Assembly (NCBI GenBank): GCA_009838595.1
Contig: VXRI01000249.1
Span: 1 to 6,180, forward strand
From: Chloroflexota bacterium
GTDB taxonomy: Bacteria > Chloroflexota > Dehalococcoidia > Lucifugimonadales > JADFKI01
Length of the DNA: 6,180 nt
Direction of reading: 5' to 3'
Part shown: positions 1 through 5,762 of the stretch, piece after piece
Position numbering within the stretch: the stretch's first letter is position 1
Layout of the letters: each line of letters starts with the position of its first letter
Notes under the pieces: generated by a model
Seen by the model: only the letters and a program-made list of their open reading frames with translations
The model's database searches: none
What the model was told of the DNA's origin: nothing
Made by a program: the position numbers and the translations under genes

Positions 1-393
1 GACTTGCAGAACATCGCATTCAGCGAGAACTGGGGATTCAGCCCGAATACAGTGGAGCAGATAAGCGCGCGCGTGGCGAACAACCGCGGCGGACCGGAGA
101 GCATCATCTTCATCACCGAGGCTGGTGAGCCCGCGGCGTACAACTGGACGATGTTCATGCCCGACGGCGATGGCGCGAGCGGCATTGTGTCTATGACGGG
201 CGTGCATCCGCGCCTTCGCGGACGCGGCATAGGCAAGGCGGTGGTAACGGCGGGCATCGCGTATCTGGTAGAGCGCGGCGCGTCCACTGTGGACCTAGAA
301 GTGGACGCCGACAACACGCCCGCCCGCGAACTCTATCTGAAGCTAGGTTTCCGTAAAATCGGCAGCAGTGTCTGGTACGAGAAACGGTTCTAA
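1..393 (+). CDS. GNAT-family N-acetyltransferase, C-terminal part (5' cut by window edge)
   Basis: This is an acetyl-CoA-dependent N-acetyltransferase domain of unknown substrate. The acetyl-CoA pyrophosphate-binding motif is clear (VHPRLRGRGIGKAV, about residues 67-80 counted from the TTG at base 4), followed by the usual GNAT end: DADNTPARELYLKLGF, then a final beta strand. The stretch near the start (FSENWGFSP) resembles the linker and first strand of the second domain in tandem GNAT proteins such as mycothiol synthase MshD. The frame is open to the window edge (GAC before the TTG), and a TTG at base 4 with no visible ribosome binding site is a poor start. I therefore infer that the true gene begins upstream and may encode a two-domain protein. 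It ends in TAA 13 nt from the convergent DUF502 gene. GNAT membership is sure; the MshD likeness is only a resemblance. Confidence 0.85.
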   Translation, partial: DLQNIAFSENWGFSPNTVEQISARVANNRGGPESIIFITEAGEPAAYNWTMFMPDGDGASGIVSMTGVHPRLRGRGIGKAVVTAGIAYLVERGASTVDLEVDADNTPARELYLKLGFRKIGSSVWYEKRF

Positions 394-406
394 CGCCCTG
401 TTATTC

Positions 407-1159
407 CTACCCATCGATGTAAGTTAATCGCTTGAACTGCGAAGTCTCGTGCATCTTCATCGTCTCTGGCAGAACGGCCCCTCCGGAGAAGACAATCTTC
501 ATCGCCTCTTCGACGGTCATGTCTGTGGCGTAAACTTCTTCCTCGTGCACGAAGGCTAGATTGCCTGATGTGGGGTTAGGCACGGTGGGGATGTACACAA
601 CGACCAGCACTGCGTCGTCCGGGTTGCTTGCGCGCGAATGCCCTGCGGTGAATCCCAGCGCGAACAGACCCGGGCGCGGCCATTCGACCAACACCACGCG
701 ATTGACCTTCTGTCCGGATGGCATCGTCAGGCTGTCTGTCGCCTGCTTCGCCACGCCGTAGATGTTCTTGACCACAGGGATGTTCGACAGCACGGCGACT
801 TTGATGTTGACAGCTTTCCTACCGAGGCTCCAGTTTGTCAGCAATCCAAAGATGTACAGTACGGCAAGCGCGCATAGCACGCTTATTGCGCCGGCGTCGA
901 AGACCGCCATATTGGGGAACGTGATGGCGATACCCATCCATCCGACCGCTATGCCGGATAGCCTGCCGAACATGCTATCTACCAGTCGAAAGCCGAATAT
1001 GAGTATCCAAGCGGTGATGATAAGCGGCAGCAACACTAGGAATCCCGCGAGCACCATGCCCCAAAAGTGCCGTTCGATGCGGATGTGCATCGAAGGCTTG
1101 CGATGTTCCCCAGCGTCAATGTCGCCATCGGTGGGAATGTTCGGATTAGAGCCGTTCAT
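407..1159 (-). CDS. DUF502 / COV-like integral membrane protein
   Basis: This is a 250-residue protein of the DUF502 family, named in plants for COV (continuous vascular ring) proteins; the bacterial function is unknown. A polar N-terminus of about 30 residues is followed by two hydrophobic segments (about 34-58, containing LVLLPLIITAW, and 86-108). After these comes the family signature IPVVKNIYGVAKQ (127-139). A soluble C-terminal part carries the other hallmark, TVPNPTSGNLAF, then an acidic stretch and MTVEEAMKIVFSGG. I chose the ATG at 1157-1159 because a GGAAGG lies 6 nt upstream. An in-frame ATG at 1181-1183 would add eight residues (258 aa) but has no Shine-Dalgarno sequence. The gene starts 39 nt after the glycosyltransferase stop on the same strand and is probably cotranscribed with it. 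No intrinsic terminator is visible in the 13 nt before the convergent GNAT gene. Confidence 0.93.
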   Translation of the reverse strand: MNGSNPNIPTDGDIDAGEHRKPSMHIRIERHFWGMVLAGFLVLLPLIITAWILIFGFRLVDSMFGRLSGIAVGWMGIAITFPNMAVFDAGAISVLCALAVLYIFGLLTNWSLGRKAVNIKVAVLSNIPVVKNIYGVAKQATDSLTMPSGQKVNRVVLVEWPRPGLFALGFTAGHSRASNPDDAVLVVVYIPTVPNPTSGNLAFVHEEEVYATDMTVEEAMKIVFSGGAVLPETMKMHETSQFKRLTYIDG

Positions 1160-1165
1160 GCGCAT

Positions 1166-1171
1166 CCTTCC
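1166..1171 (-). promoter_or_regulatory. Ribosome binding site GGAAGG that decides the DUF502 start
   Basis: GGAAGG on the minus strand ends 6 nt before the ATG at 1157-1159, the normal Shine-Dalgarno spacing. It lies inside the longer open frame that begins at 1183, so it argues for the shorter protein. Confidence 0.6.
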
Positions 1172-1198
1172 AGTGTGTCGCATAAGAATGGCAGTGGA

Positions 1199-2719
1199 CT
1201 AACAGGCTGGTGTGGGGCGCAAATCCTGCAAATCCTGTCCATCCATGTCATTAACTACATTATGGTAACAGGCAATCATATCATTTGCCATAGTAGCCCA
1301 GCTCATGCGATTCGCTTTGCGCCGCGCTGTCTTGCCCATCGCCTGCCGCAGTGACGGGTTTTCCAGCAGCGTTTCGAGGCTGCGCGCGAAGGCGTCCGGA
1401 CAGCGCCAAGGCACAAGGTAGCCGGTCTTGCCGTGTTCCACGAATGTGGTAAGACCGCCGACCCGCGACACGACGACGGGCGTGCCGCAAGCCATTGCCT
1501 CCACCGCGACCAGCCCGAAGCTTTCGTACCACGAAGGCAGAACGAACACATCCGCCGCATTGTAGTACACCGGCAACAGCCCTTGCTCAACCGACCCGGT
1601 GAATGTGACCATATCGCCAATACCAAGTTCCACCGCAAGCGTCCGCATCCGTTCAACTTCCGCATCGCCTTCCAGCGTTCCACCGACGATGAGCAGGCGC
1701 GTGGTGTCTTCGCTTTTGCCGGAATTGCCGGAATTGCCATTATCCGCGAGGTCAGACCCGATGCGCGATTGTGCTGCGTCTGATATACCGCCGTCCGCGC
1801 TGACATGTTCACTATCGACAATTCCTCTATTGTGAATGAGAGACGCCGCGCGGATGAGGATATCGAGCCCCTTCAGCGGCTCGATGCGGCCAACATACAG
1901 GATGGTGCGCGTGTCCGTCAGTCCGAGCAAATCGCGGGATGCGCGCTTATCTGCCGGGCTGAACAACGCGGTGTCCACGCCCGGCGGAATGACCACAATG
2001 GGCGTGCCATTGACCTGATACAGCCGCGAAATATCATCGCGCTCGATGTATGTGGACACGACGAGCGCCTTCGCAGAGTCTATGATGCGCTGCTCGGCAT
2101 TGGCGCGCTCTAGCGTCTCGCGTTCGCCTGCGCGCGCTCGCTGCTTGGTGCGCGCGAGCGTGTGGAAGGTGGCAAAGTGCGGCGCATCCCACACACGCCC
2201 TAGCTCAATTCCAACCACGCCCGACAGCCAGTAATGGCTATGCACCAGCGCATACTCAACGCCTTCGTGCCTCTGAAACGCCAACACCGCATCAATGAAC
2301 TCGTCCGTGTACTGCAGCAGGTCTTCCTTATCCGCATTCGCGGGACCCGCGTCAAGGTGGATGACGCGCGCGGTACAGTGCTGTGATGGTGTATCCGCGC
2401 CGTCAATGCCGTCGGCTTTTTGCTTTACCGCGCGATTTGCTGCGTCTTCTATTCCGTCACCGTCTGATGTGTCAGCCGGTAAAGTGTCAACAGGCGATAC
2501 GCCCGCGGGGTATATGGGAATAATCTGCGGTTCGTCGCCGTGGTGCGTGCGGGTGAAAATATCGACATCGTTGCCTTGCGCGGCGAGTTCACGCGCGAGC
2601 TGGCGCACATAGACATTCATGCCGCCTGTGTTCTTCTCTCCCAGCCGTCCAACGGGCGAGCGGTGGAAGCATATCAGCGCGATTCTGATATTACGATTCG
2701 CAAGACTCCCTTCCCTCAA
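1199..2719 (-). CDS. GT4-family glycosyltransferase, MshA-like (GT-B fold)
   Basis: This is a retaining glycosyltransferase that transfers a sugar from a nucleotide-sugar donor. The N-terminal acceptor lobe has RLGEKNTGGMNVYVRQLAREL (about 25-45) and HSHYWLSGVVG (160-170), both strongly reminiscent of D-inositol-3-phosphate glycosyltransferase MshA and of the sucrose-phosphate-synthase-like group. The donor lobe has VGRIEPLKG (276-284; R278 and K283 expected to contact the diphosphate) and the EX7E motif ESFGLVAVE (E399, E407). At 506 residues it is longer than the usual 400-450, because of two Gly/Asp/Ser-rich insertions (about 78-115 and 297-340). The start is uncertain: no ATG or GTG lies in frame between the upstream stop and the conserved core, so the TTG at 2717-2719 is used, although it sits in a palindromic element. 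Acceptor and product cannot be told from sequence; mycothiol synthesis is possible but unproven. Confidence 0.92.
   Translation of the reverse strand: MREGSLANRNIRIALICFHRSPVGRLGEKNTGGMNVYVRQLARELAAQGNDVDIFTRTHHGDEPQIIPIYPAGVSPVDTLPADTSDGDGIEDAANRAVKQKADGIDGADTPSQHCTARVIHLDAGPANADKEDLLQYTDEFIDAVLAFQRHEGVEYALVHSHYWLSGVVGIELGRVWDAPHFATFHTLARTKQRARAGERETLERANAEQRIIDSAKALVVSTYIERDDISRLYQVNGTPIVVIPPGVDTALFSPADKRASRDLLGLTDTRTILYVGRIEPLKGLDILIRAASLIHNRGIVDSEHVSADGGISDAAQSRIGSDLADNGNSGNSGKSEDTTRLLIVGGTLEGDAEVERMRTLAVELGIGDMVTFTGSVEQGLLPVYYNAADVFVLPSWYESFGLVAVEAMACGTPVVVSRVGGLTTFVEHGKTGYLVPWRCPDAFARSLETLLENPSLRQAMGKTARRKANRMSWATMANDMIACYHNVVNDMDGQDLQDLRPTPAC
1700..1831 (-). other. Low-complexity insertion 2 within the glycosyltransferase donor lobe
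   Basis: Residues about 297-340 interrupt the conserved donor lobe between LIRAASLI and LLIVGG. The stretch is rich in Ser, Gly, Asp and Asn and includes NSGNSG, encoded by two tandem 9-bp units (GCCGGAATT on the plus strand, 1718-1735). It is probably a disordered surface loop. It resembles the insertion at 2375-2488 in the same gene. Confidence 0.6.
2375..2488 (-). other. Low-complexity insertion 1 within the glycosyltransferase acceptor lobe
   Basis: Residues about 78-115 lie between the conserved early acceptor-lobe strands and RVIHLDAGP. They are rich in Asp, Ala and Gly and hold GIEDAAN, which is similar to GISDAAQ in the second insertion. Related MshA-type enzymes usually have only a short loop here. 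This is judged from general knowledge of the family rather than from an alignment. Confidence 0.55.
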
Positions 2720-2732
2720 TAAGGGGAGAAGG
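2709..2732. repeat. Imperfect palindrome, REP-like, at the glycosyltransferase start
   Basis: On the plus strand CCTTCCCTC (2709-2717) pairs with GGGAGAAGG (2724-2732) with one mismatch, one G-T wobble and a 6-nt loop. It overlaps the TTG start codon. The composition (CTTCCCTC / GGGAGAAGG) recalls the short palindromic repeats scattered between genes in many bacterial genomes, but only one copy lies in this window. Confidence 0.4.
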
Positions 2733-2745
2733 TTAGGATGGGAAG

Positions 2746-2762
2746 AATATCCTGGAGATATT
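2746..2762. repeat. Perfect 6-bp inverted repeat AATATC-N5-GATATT
   Basis: AATATC (2746-2751) and GATATT (2757-2762) form an exact dyad in the 88-nt gap upstream of the glycosyltransferase. It is AT-rich relative to its surroundings. It could be an operator-type site or part of a promoter region, but no factor can be named. Confidence 0.3.
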
Positions 2763-2771
2763 TGGCAGGGT

Positions 2772-2810
2772 TGACCATCAATAGGTCAGCGTCGCCGCAA
2801 GTTTGACCTA
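2772..2810. repeat. Three interleaved TGACC/GGTCA half-sites; TAGGTCA-N15-TGACCTA dyad
   Basis: TGACC (2772-2776), TAGGTCA (2782-2788) and TGACCTA (2804-2810) give two alternative inverted repeats that share the middle arm. The outer pair (2782-2788 with 2804-2810) is a perfect 7-bp match and starts exactly at the TAG stop of the acyltransferase gene. The inner pair is 5 bp around a 7-nt spacer. No U-run follows on the minus strand, so it is not a classical terminator. An operator or a pair of mutually exclusive RNA hairpins are possible readings. Confidence 0.4.
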
Positions 2811-3791
2811 GGCGCGTTGAATAACTAGCTCGTGGATGGTCTGGTTCGTGCCTCCGAGATTGTACTTATAGCGCTCCGAGCCGCGCAGGAAGTCGAAGGT
2901 TTTCTTGCCACTTTCGATCGCATCCTGAATGCAGAGCGCTTTGTTCAGCAAGCCCACGCTCAGGTTGGAGTATTCCGGGTCGTAGCCGCTGTTGTATAGC
3001 AGGTAGTCGCCGTTGTAGTCGAAACAGATGCATGCCGCCACGCGCACATCGTTCAGCTCCAGAAAGAATAGCTTGAACTGCTGCCGCTCCGAGAGATCTT
3101 TCGCGAGTTCGCGGAAGAATTGCTCGCGGTCTGCGGTCAGGAAGTCGTCCTTGTCCGGTCTGCTCGCGCGCATCAGGCGGAAGAACTCTGGCATCGCGTC
3201 CGAAATCTCGCTTGCGTCTTGGAAGACGTACTGCGTGGCTTCGTTGCCGTTGTTCAGGCGGCGAAGTTTGCGGCGAAGTTCGTGGCGGTCCTTCTTGCGC
3301 AGCCCCGAAACATATTCATCCCAAGACGACTGCAAGTGCGTGTACGGCGATACATCTTCGTCCGATATGTCCGCAGACCAGCCGTTAGCCTTTGCCAGCG
3401 CGGGGAAGCGGCGCAGTGTCTCTGATCTGTCTCGTAGCGACTTCAGCTCCATTGTACGCCAGTCCATCGCCCCGATGCGCTGCCAAATCGCGGCGTAGAA
3501 GTCGTCCTCGCAGCCCTCGCGCACAAGCAGGTCGTGGTAGTCGAACAGGTCAGTATCGCCGAGGAACGACAGCGTGTCGTCCTTGACCATCAGCGGCGCG
3601 ATGCCTAGCAGTGAATCGCCGTCGCGCACTGATAATATCTCGAGGCTGGTGTTCGCGTCTCCGTAGCGCCGCCACCAAAGCTGCTGCCACCACGGCGTGA
3701 TGAAAATGGTGTTGGCGCCGGTGTACGGTAGAATACACTCCCATTCGTCGGCGATGCTGTTGAAATCTTCTTGTCGGACGCTGATTGTCAT
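2808..3791 (-). CDS. BioF2/CelD-like (FemAB-related) GNAT acyltransferase
   Basis: This 327-residue protein belongs to the Acetyltransf_6 (BioF2-like/CelD-like) group, related to the FemAB aminoacyltransferases and built of two GNAT-like halves. An N-terminal half with TPWWQQLWW (32-40) is followed by the basic helix SGLRKKDRHELRRKLRRL (162-179). The C-terminal half has YNSGYDPEYSNLSVG (266-280) and the diagnostic ending FDFLRGSERYKYNLGG (299-314). Members often sit in polysaccharide or cell-envelope loci, and the downstream glycosyltransferase and membrane protein fit that, but the substrate is unknown. It has no signal peptide or membrane segment and is probably cytoplasmic. I chose the ATG at 3789-3791 because an AGGGAG ends 4 nt upstream. 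An in-frame TTG at 3888-3890 would add 33 residues with no family resemblance, reading through the hairpin region after folE. Confidence 0.88.
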   Translation of the reverse strand: MTISVRQEDFNSIADEWECILPYTGANTIFITPWWQQLWWRRYGDANTSLEILSVRDGDSLLGIAPLMVKDDTLSFLGDTDLFDYHDLLVREGCEDDFYAAIWQRIGAMDWRTMELKSLRDRSETLRRFPALAKANGWSADISDEDVSPYTHLQSSWDEYVSGLRKKDRHELRRKLRRLNNGNEATQYVFQDASEISDAMPEFFRLMRASRPDKDDFLTADREQFFRELAKDLSERQQFKLFFLELNDVRVAACICFDYNGDYLLYNSGYDPEYSNLSVGLLNKALCIQDAIESGKKTFDFLRGSERYKYNLGGTNQTIHELVIQRA

Positions 3792-3795
3792 CGAT

Positions 3796-3801
3796 CTCCC
3801 T
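3796..3801 (-). promoter_or_regulatory. Ribosome binding site AGGGAG that decides the acyltransferase start
   Basis: On the minus strand AGGGAG lies 4 nt before the ATG at 3789-3791, with a second GGAG a few bases further upstream. This supports the 327-residue form over the longer frame opening at a TTG at 3888-3890. Confidence 0.55.
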
Positions 3802-3875
3802 ATCTCCATCAACGGCGCTCCATCAATGGCGGCGCGGGCGCGGCGCAAAATGCCATACACGCCCAAGATAATTTG

Positions 3876-3904
3876 GTCCCACATTCCCAAGAAATGTCCG
3901 GGAC
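3876..3904 (-). terminator. Bulged hairpin 11 nt after the folE stop (possible terminator without U-tract)
   Basis: Plus-strand GTCCC (3876-3880) and ACATT (3881-3885) pair with AATGT (3893-3897) and GGGAC (3900-3904). This gives a 10-bp stem with a 2-nt bulge and a 7-nt loop. In the direction of transcription it starts 11 nt after the folE TAA. The sequence after it (CAAATTATC) has no proper U-run, so it may act as a weak terminator, an mRNA stabiliser or an attenuation structure. Confidence 0.4.
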
Positions 3905-3915
3905 GCTGATTGTCG

Positions 3916-4497
3916 TTATCGAGTCTCTCTGAGAAGAGCGAAGATGTCCTGTCGCAATTCGGGCAGGGTCTTCAGGCTGCCTCTTGCGGCGGTTGTAACT
4001 ATCTTACTGCCCGGCTTGCGCGCGCCGCGTATGGACATACACATATGCTCGGCGCTCATTATGACCGCGGCGCCGGACGGCTGCAGTGTGTCGTATAGCG
4101 TATCGGCGAGTTGGCTTGTCAGGCGTTCTTGTATCTGCGGCCTGCTCGCGAGCACATCAAGAGCGCGTGCCAGCTTGGATGCGCCTGCCACGCGTCCCGT
4201 TGGTATGTAGGCGATGTGCGCGATGCCGAAGAAAGGCAGGAAGTGGTGCTCGCAGATGGAATGGAACGGAATGTCGCGCAGTATGACAGTCTCGTCGTAG
4301 CCCTCGTCGAAAGTGGTGGTGAGCACGCTTGCTGCATCCTTGTCGATGCCCCAAAACAGTTCGCCGTACATCTCGGCTATGCGGCGGGGTGTGTCCGCCA
4401 AGCCTTCTCGCTGCGGGTTTTCTCCAATGGCGACCAGCACCTCTCTTACGGCGTTCTGTATCCTGTCGTAGTCCAAACTAAGCAAGTCCCATGGCAT
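3916..4497 (-). CDS. folE: GTP cyclohydrolase I (FolE, type IA)
   Basis: This cytoplasmic enzyme converts GTP to 7,8-dihydroneopterin triphosphate and formate, the first step of tetrahydrofolate and pterin synthesis. At 193 residues it has the normal length for the short bacterial form. Visible motifs are [14 protein letters not shown] (31-44), [12 protein letters not shown] (80-91), the SKLAR segment (107-111) and [15 protein letters not shown] (150-164). The zinc ligands are expected to be C82, H85 and C153, and all are present, which marks the zinc-dependent FolE1 rather than FolE2. The ATG at 4495-4497 lies inside the end of thrC (20-nt overlap) and has only a weak Shine-Dalgarno sequence, which suggests translation by coupling to thrC. 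A hairpin follows the TAA stop. Confidence 0.97.
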   Translation of the reverse strand: MPWDLLSLDYDRIQNAVREVLVAIGENPQREGLADTPRRIAEMYGELFWGIDKDAASVLTTTFDEGYDETVILRDIPFHSICEHHFLPFFGIAHIAYIPTGRVAGASKLARALDVLASRPQIQERLTSQLADTLYDTLQPSGAAVIMSAEHMCMSIRGARKPGSKIVTTAARGSLKTLPELRQDIFALLRETR

Positions 4498-5533
4498 CTT
4501 CGATGGCGCCGGTATCGGCAGGGAACTCTTCCCTGAATACGGGATCCACGCCCACTGCGGTATCGGGGTCTTTCAAGCCGCTGCCGGTGATGACGCAGAC
4601 GACTTTGCTGTCTTGCAGGCGCATGCCGCCGCGAGCCAGCTTCAGCAAGCCCGCAACTGAGGCTGCTGACGCCGGTTCGCAGAAGATACCTTCCTCTCGC
4701 GCCATAAGCGTGTACGCTTCCATAATTTCGTCGTCGGTAACGGAATCTATCGCGCCGCCGGATTCTTCGCGCGCGCGGACTGCCTTCGTCCAGCTCGCCG
4801 GGTTGCCCACGCGAATTGCGGACGCGATAGTGTTCGGCGTCTCTATGGGATGCCCCTTGACGATAGCCGCCGCGCCCTCCGCTTCGAATCCCATCATCTT
4901 GGGCAGCGTTCCCGTCCATTCCATCTGATGCGCTTCTTGGAAGCCCAACCAATATGCGGTGATGTTGCCCGCGTTGCCAACGGGAATGAACAGATGGTCC
5001 GGCGCCGTGCCAAGATCGTTGACAATCTCGAACGCGGCGGTCTTTTGCCCTTGCAGCCGATACGGGTTGAGTGAGTTAACCAGCACTACGGGATGCTTTG
5101 CGGCGAGCTCGCGCACGATGCGAAGCGCGTCGTCAAAGCCGCCGTCGATGAGCATAATGCGCGCGCCGTAGGTTACCGCTTGTGCCAGCTTGCCTCGCGC
5201 GACATACTTGTTCGGCACTACGATGACGGTGTTCAAGCCGCATCGCGCGCCGTAAGCGGCGGCCGAAGCCGATGTGTTGCCGGTTGAGGCGCAGACGATA
5301 GTATCGCCGCCTTCTTCGAGCGCCTTCGCCACCGCAACGACCATGCCTCTGTCCTTGAATGAGCCGGTCGGGTTGCAGATTTCCAGCTTGAAGTACAGTT
5401 CACCACAGCCGGCCTCTGCCGCAATCGACTCGGACTTGACGAGAGGCGTGTCGCCTTCGCCCAGTGTGAAAATGGGCGTTTTTTCGGTCAAAGGAAGGTA
5501 TTCCCCATACCTTTCGAGGACTCCGTTTATCAT
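4478..5533 (-). CDS. thrC: Threonine synthase (short, fold-type II PLP enzyme)
   Basis: This enzyme converts O-phospho-L-homoserine to L-threonine and phosphate, the last step of threonine synthesis, in the cytoplasm. At 351 residues it fits the compact class common in Chloroflexota, Actinobacteria, Bacillus and archaea. LGEGDTPLV (24-32) opens the domain. [11 protein letters not shown] (54-64) carries the PLP lysine K60, and [16 protein letters not shown] (82-97) has N86, which should contact the PLP ring. [18 protein letters not shown] (153-170) is a threonine synthase signature, GNAGN (186-190) is the phosphate-binding loop, and EPASAAS and TGSGLKD close the active site. The ATG at 5531-5533 directly follows GGAGAGAG. 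It is the first gene of the minus-strand cluster, behind an extended -10 element, and overlaps folE by 20 nt. Confidence 0.96.
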   Translation of the reverse strand: MINGVLERYGEYLPLTEKTPIFTLGEGDTPLVKSESIAAEAGCGELYFKLEICNPTGSFKDRGMVVAVAKALEEGGDTIVCASTGNTSASAAAYGARCGLNTVIVVPNKYVARGKLAQAVTYGARIMLIDGGFDDALRIVRELAAKHPVVLVNSLNPYRLQGQKTAAFEIVNDLGTAPDHLFIPVGNAGNITAYWLGFQEAHQMEWTGTLPKMMGFEAEGAAAIVKGHPIETPNTIASAIRVGNPASWTKAVRAREESGGAIDSVTDDEIMEAYTLMAREEGIFCEPASAASVAGLLKLARGGMRLQDSKVVCVITGSGLKDPDTAVGVDPVFREEFPADTGAIEDAMGLA

Positions 5534-5541
5534 CTCTCTCC
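5534..5541 (-). promoter_or_regulatory. Ribosome binding site of thrC
   Basis: On the minus strand GGAGAGAG runs directly into the ATG, with the GGAG core 4 nt from the start codon. It fixes the thrC start. Confidence 0.6.
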
Positions 5542-5591
5542 GCTTGAATCACGCTGGATGGGCAGGGAGCGTATGACGCTCAGACTGCCTG

Positions 5592-5600
5592 ATTTTAACA
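5592..5600 (-). promoter_or_regulatory. Extended -10 promoter candidate for thrC
   Basis: On the minus strand TGT precedes TAAAAT, that is TGn plus a hexamer matching TATAAT at five of six positions. No good -35 is found 16-18 nt further upstream, as is usual for extended -10 promoters. It would start transcription near 5585 and give a leader of roughly 50 nt before thrC. Confidence 0.5.
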
Positions 5601-5634
5601 CAAATCGCCTTGAAAGACGAAAATTGGCGACGCT

Positions 5635-5656
5635 TGCACCCTGCATGTCAGGTGCA
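5635..5656. promoter_or_regulatory. Dyad TGCACC-N10-GGTGCA between the divergent promoters
   Basis: TGCACC (5635-5640) and GGTGCA (5651-5656) are exact inverted copies. Allowing one bulged C, the dyad extends inward to 8 bp (TGCAC-CTG with CAG-GTGCA) around the 5-nt loop CATGT. It sits between the thrC and hpf promoter candidates, a natural place for an operator acting on one or both. No regulator can be named. Confidence 0.4.
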
Positions 5657-5683
5657 TCGATGTTTGCCGTTACCGAATCGCCC

Positions 5684-5712
5684 TTGAACAGCTAGTAGAG
5701 TGCCAATACAAT
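5684..5712 (+). promoter_or_regulatory. Sigma-70-type promoter for hpf (TTGAAC-N17-TACAAT)
   Basis: The -35 hexamer TTGAAC (5684-5689) and the -10 hexamer TACAAT (5707-5712) are separated by the ideal 17 nt; they match the consensus at four of six and five of six positions. The predicted transcription start near 5719 leaves a leader of about 44 nt to the hpf ATG. Confidence 0.65.
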
Positions 5713-5751
5713 GGGCTTCATCGGTCAGATATAGCGATAGATGGCGCGGTT

Positions 5752-5756
5752 GGAGG
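5752..5756 (+). promoter_or_regulatory. Ribosome binding site GGAGG of hpf
   Basis: GGAGG ends 6 nt before the ATG at 5763-5765. This decides the start against an in-frame TTG at 5700, which lies inside the promoter. Confidence 0.75.
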
Positions 5757-5762
5757 TGCGTT

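Larger units (their letters stand above)
3776..3914. repeat. 14-bp direct repeat GGACGCTGATTGTC (3776-3789 and 3901-3914)
   Basis: Two exact copies lie 125 bp apart. One covers the first codons of the acyltransferase (ATG ACA ATC AGC), and the other lies immediately 3' of the folE stop. Similarity weakly continues past a 3-nt gap (ATCGA in both). This looks like a remnant of a local duplication at the gene junction. Confidence 0.6.

Noticed and set aside
394..406. A bidirectional terminator between the convergent GNAT and DUF502 genes.
   Set aside because: The 13-nt gap and flanking codons show no stem-loop with a U-tract on either strand.
762..1202. A 146-codon plus-strand open frame opposite the DUF502 gene.
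   Set aside because: It is the antisense of a gene with clear family motifs; the translation has no recognisable domain and no ribosome binding site. It is a by-product of GC-rich coding sequence.
2740..2790. A possible promoter for the glycosyltransferase (TTGATG on the minus strand followed by AATATC/TATCTC-like hexamers).
   Set aside because: Spacing and match to the consensus are too poor; the dyads in the region are reported instead.
3028..3498. A 156-codon plus-strand open frame opposite the acyltransferase gene.
   Set aside because: The predicted protein is Ser/Arg-rich and low in complexity, typical of antisense shadow frames, and the opposite strand encodes a well-supported enzyme.
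3792..3890. An N-terminal extension of 33 residues to the acyltransferase, starting at a TTG.
   Set aside because: The extension has no family resemblance, is preceded by a hairpin rather than a ribosome binding site, and a good AGGGAG precedes the internal ATG.
4446..4952. A 168-codon minus-strand frame overlapping thrC and folE.
   Set aside because: It is an alternative frame of thrC with an Arg/Gly-rich product and no family resemblance.
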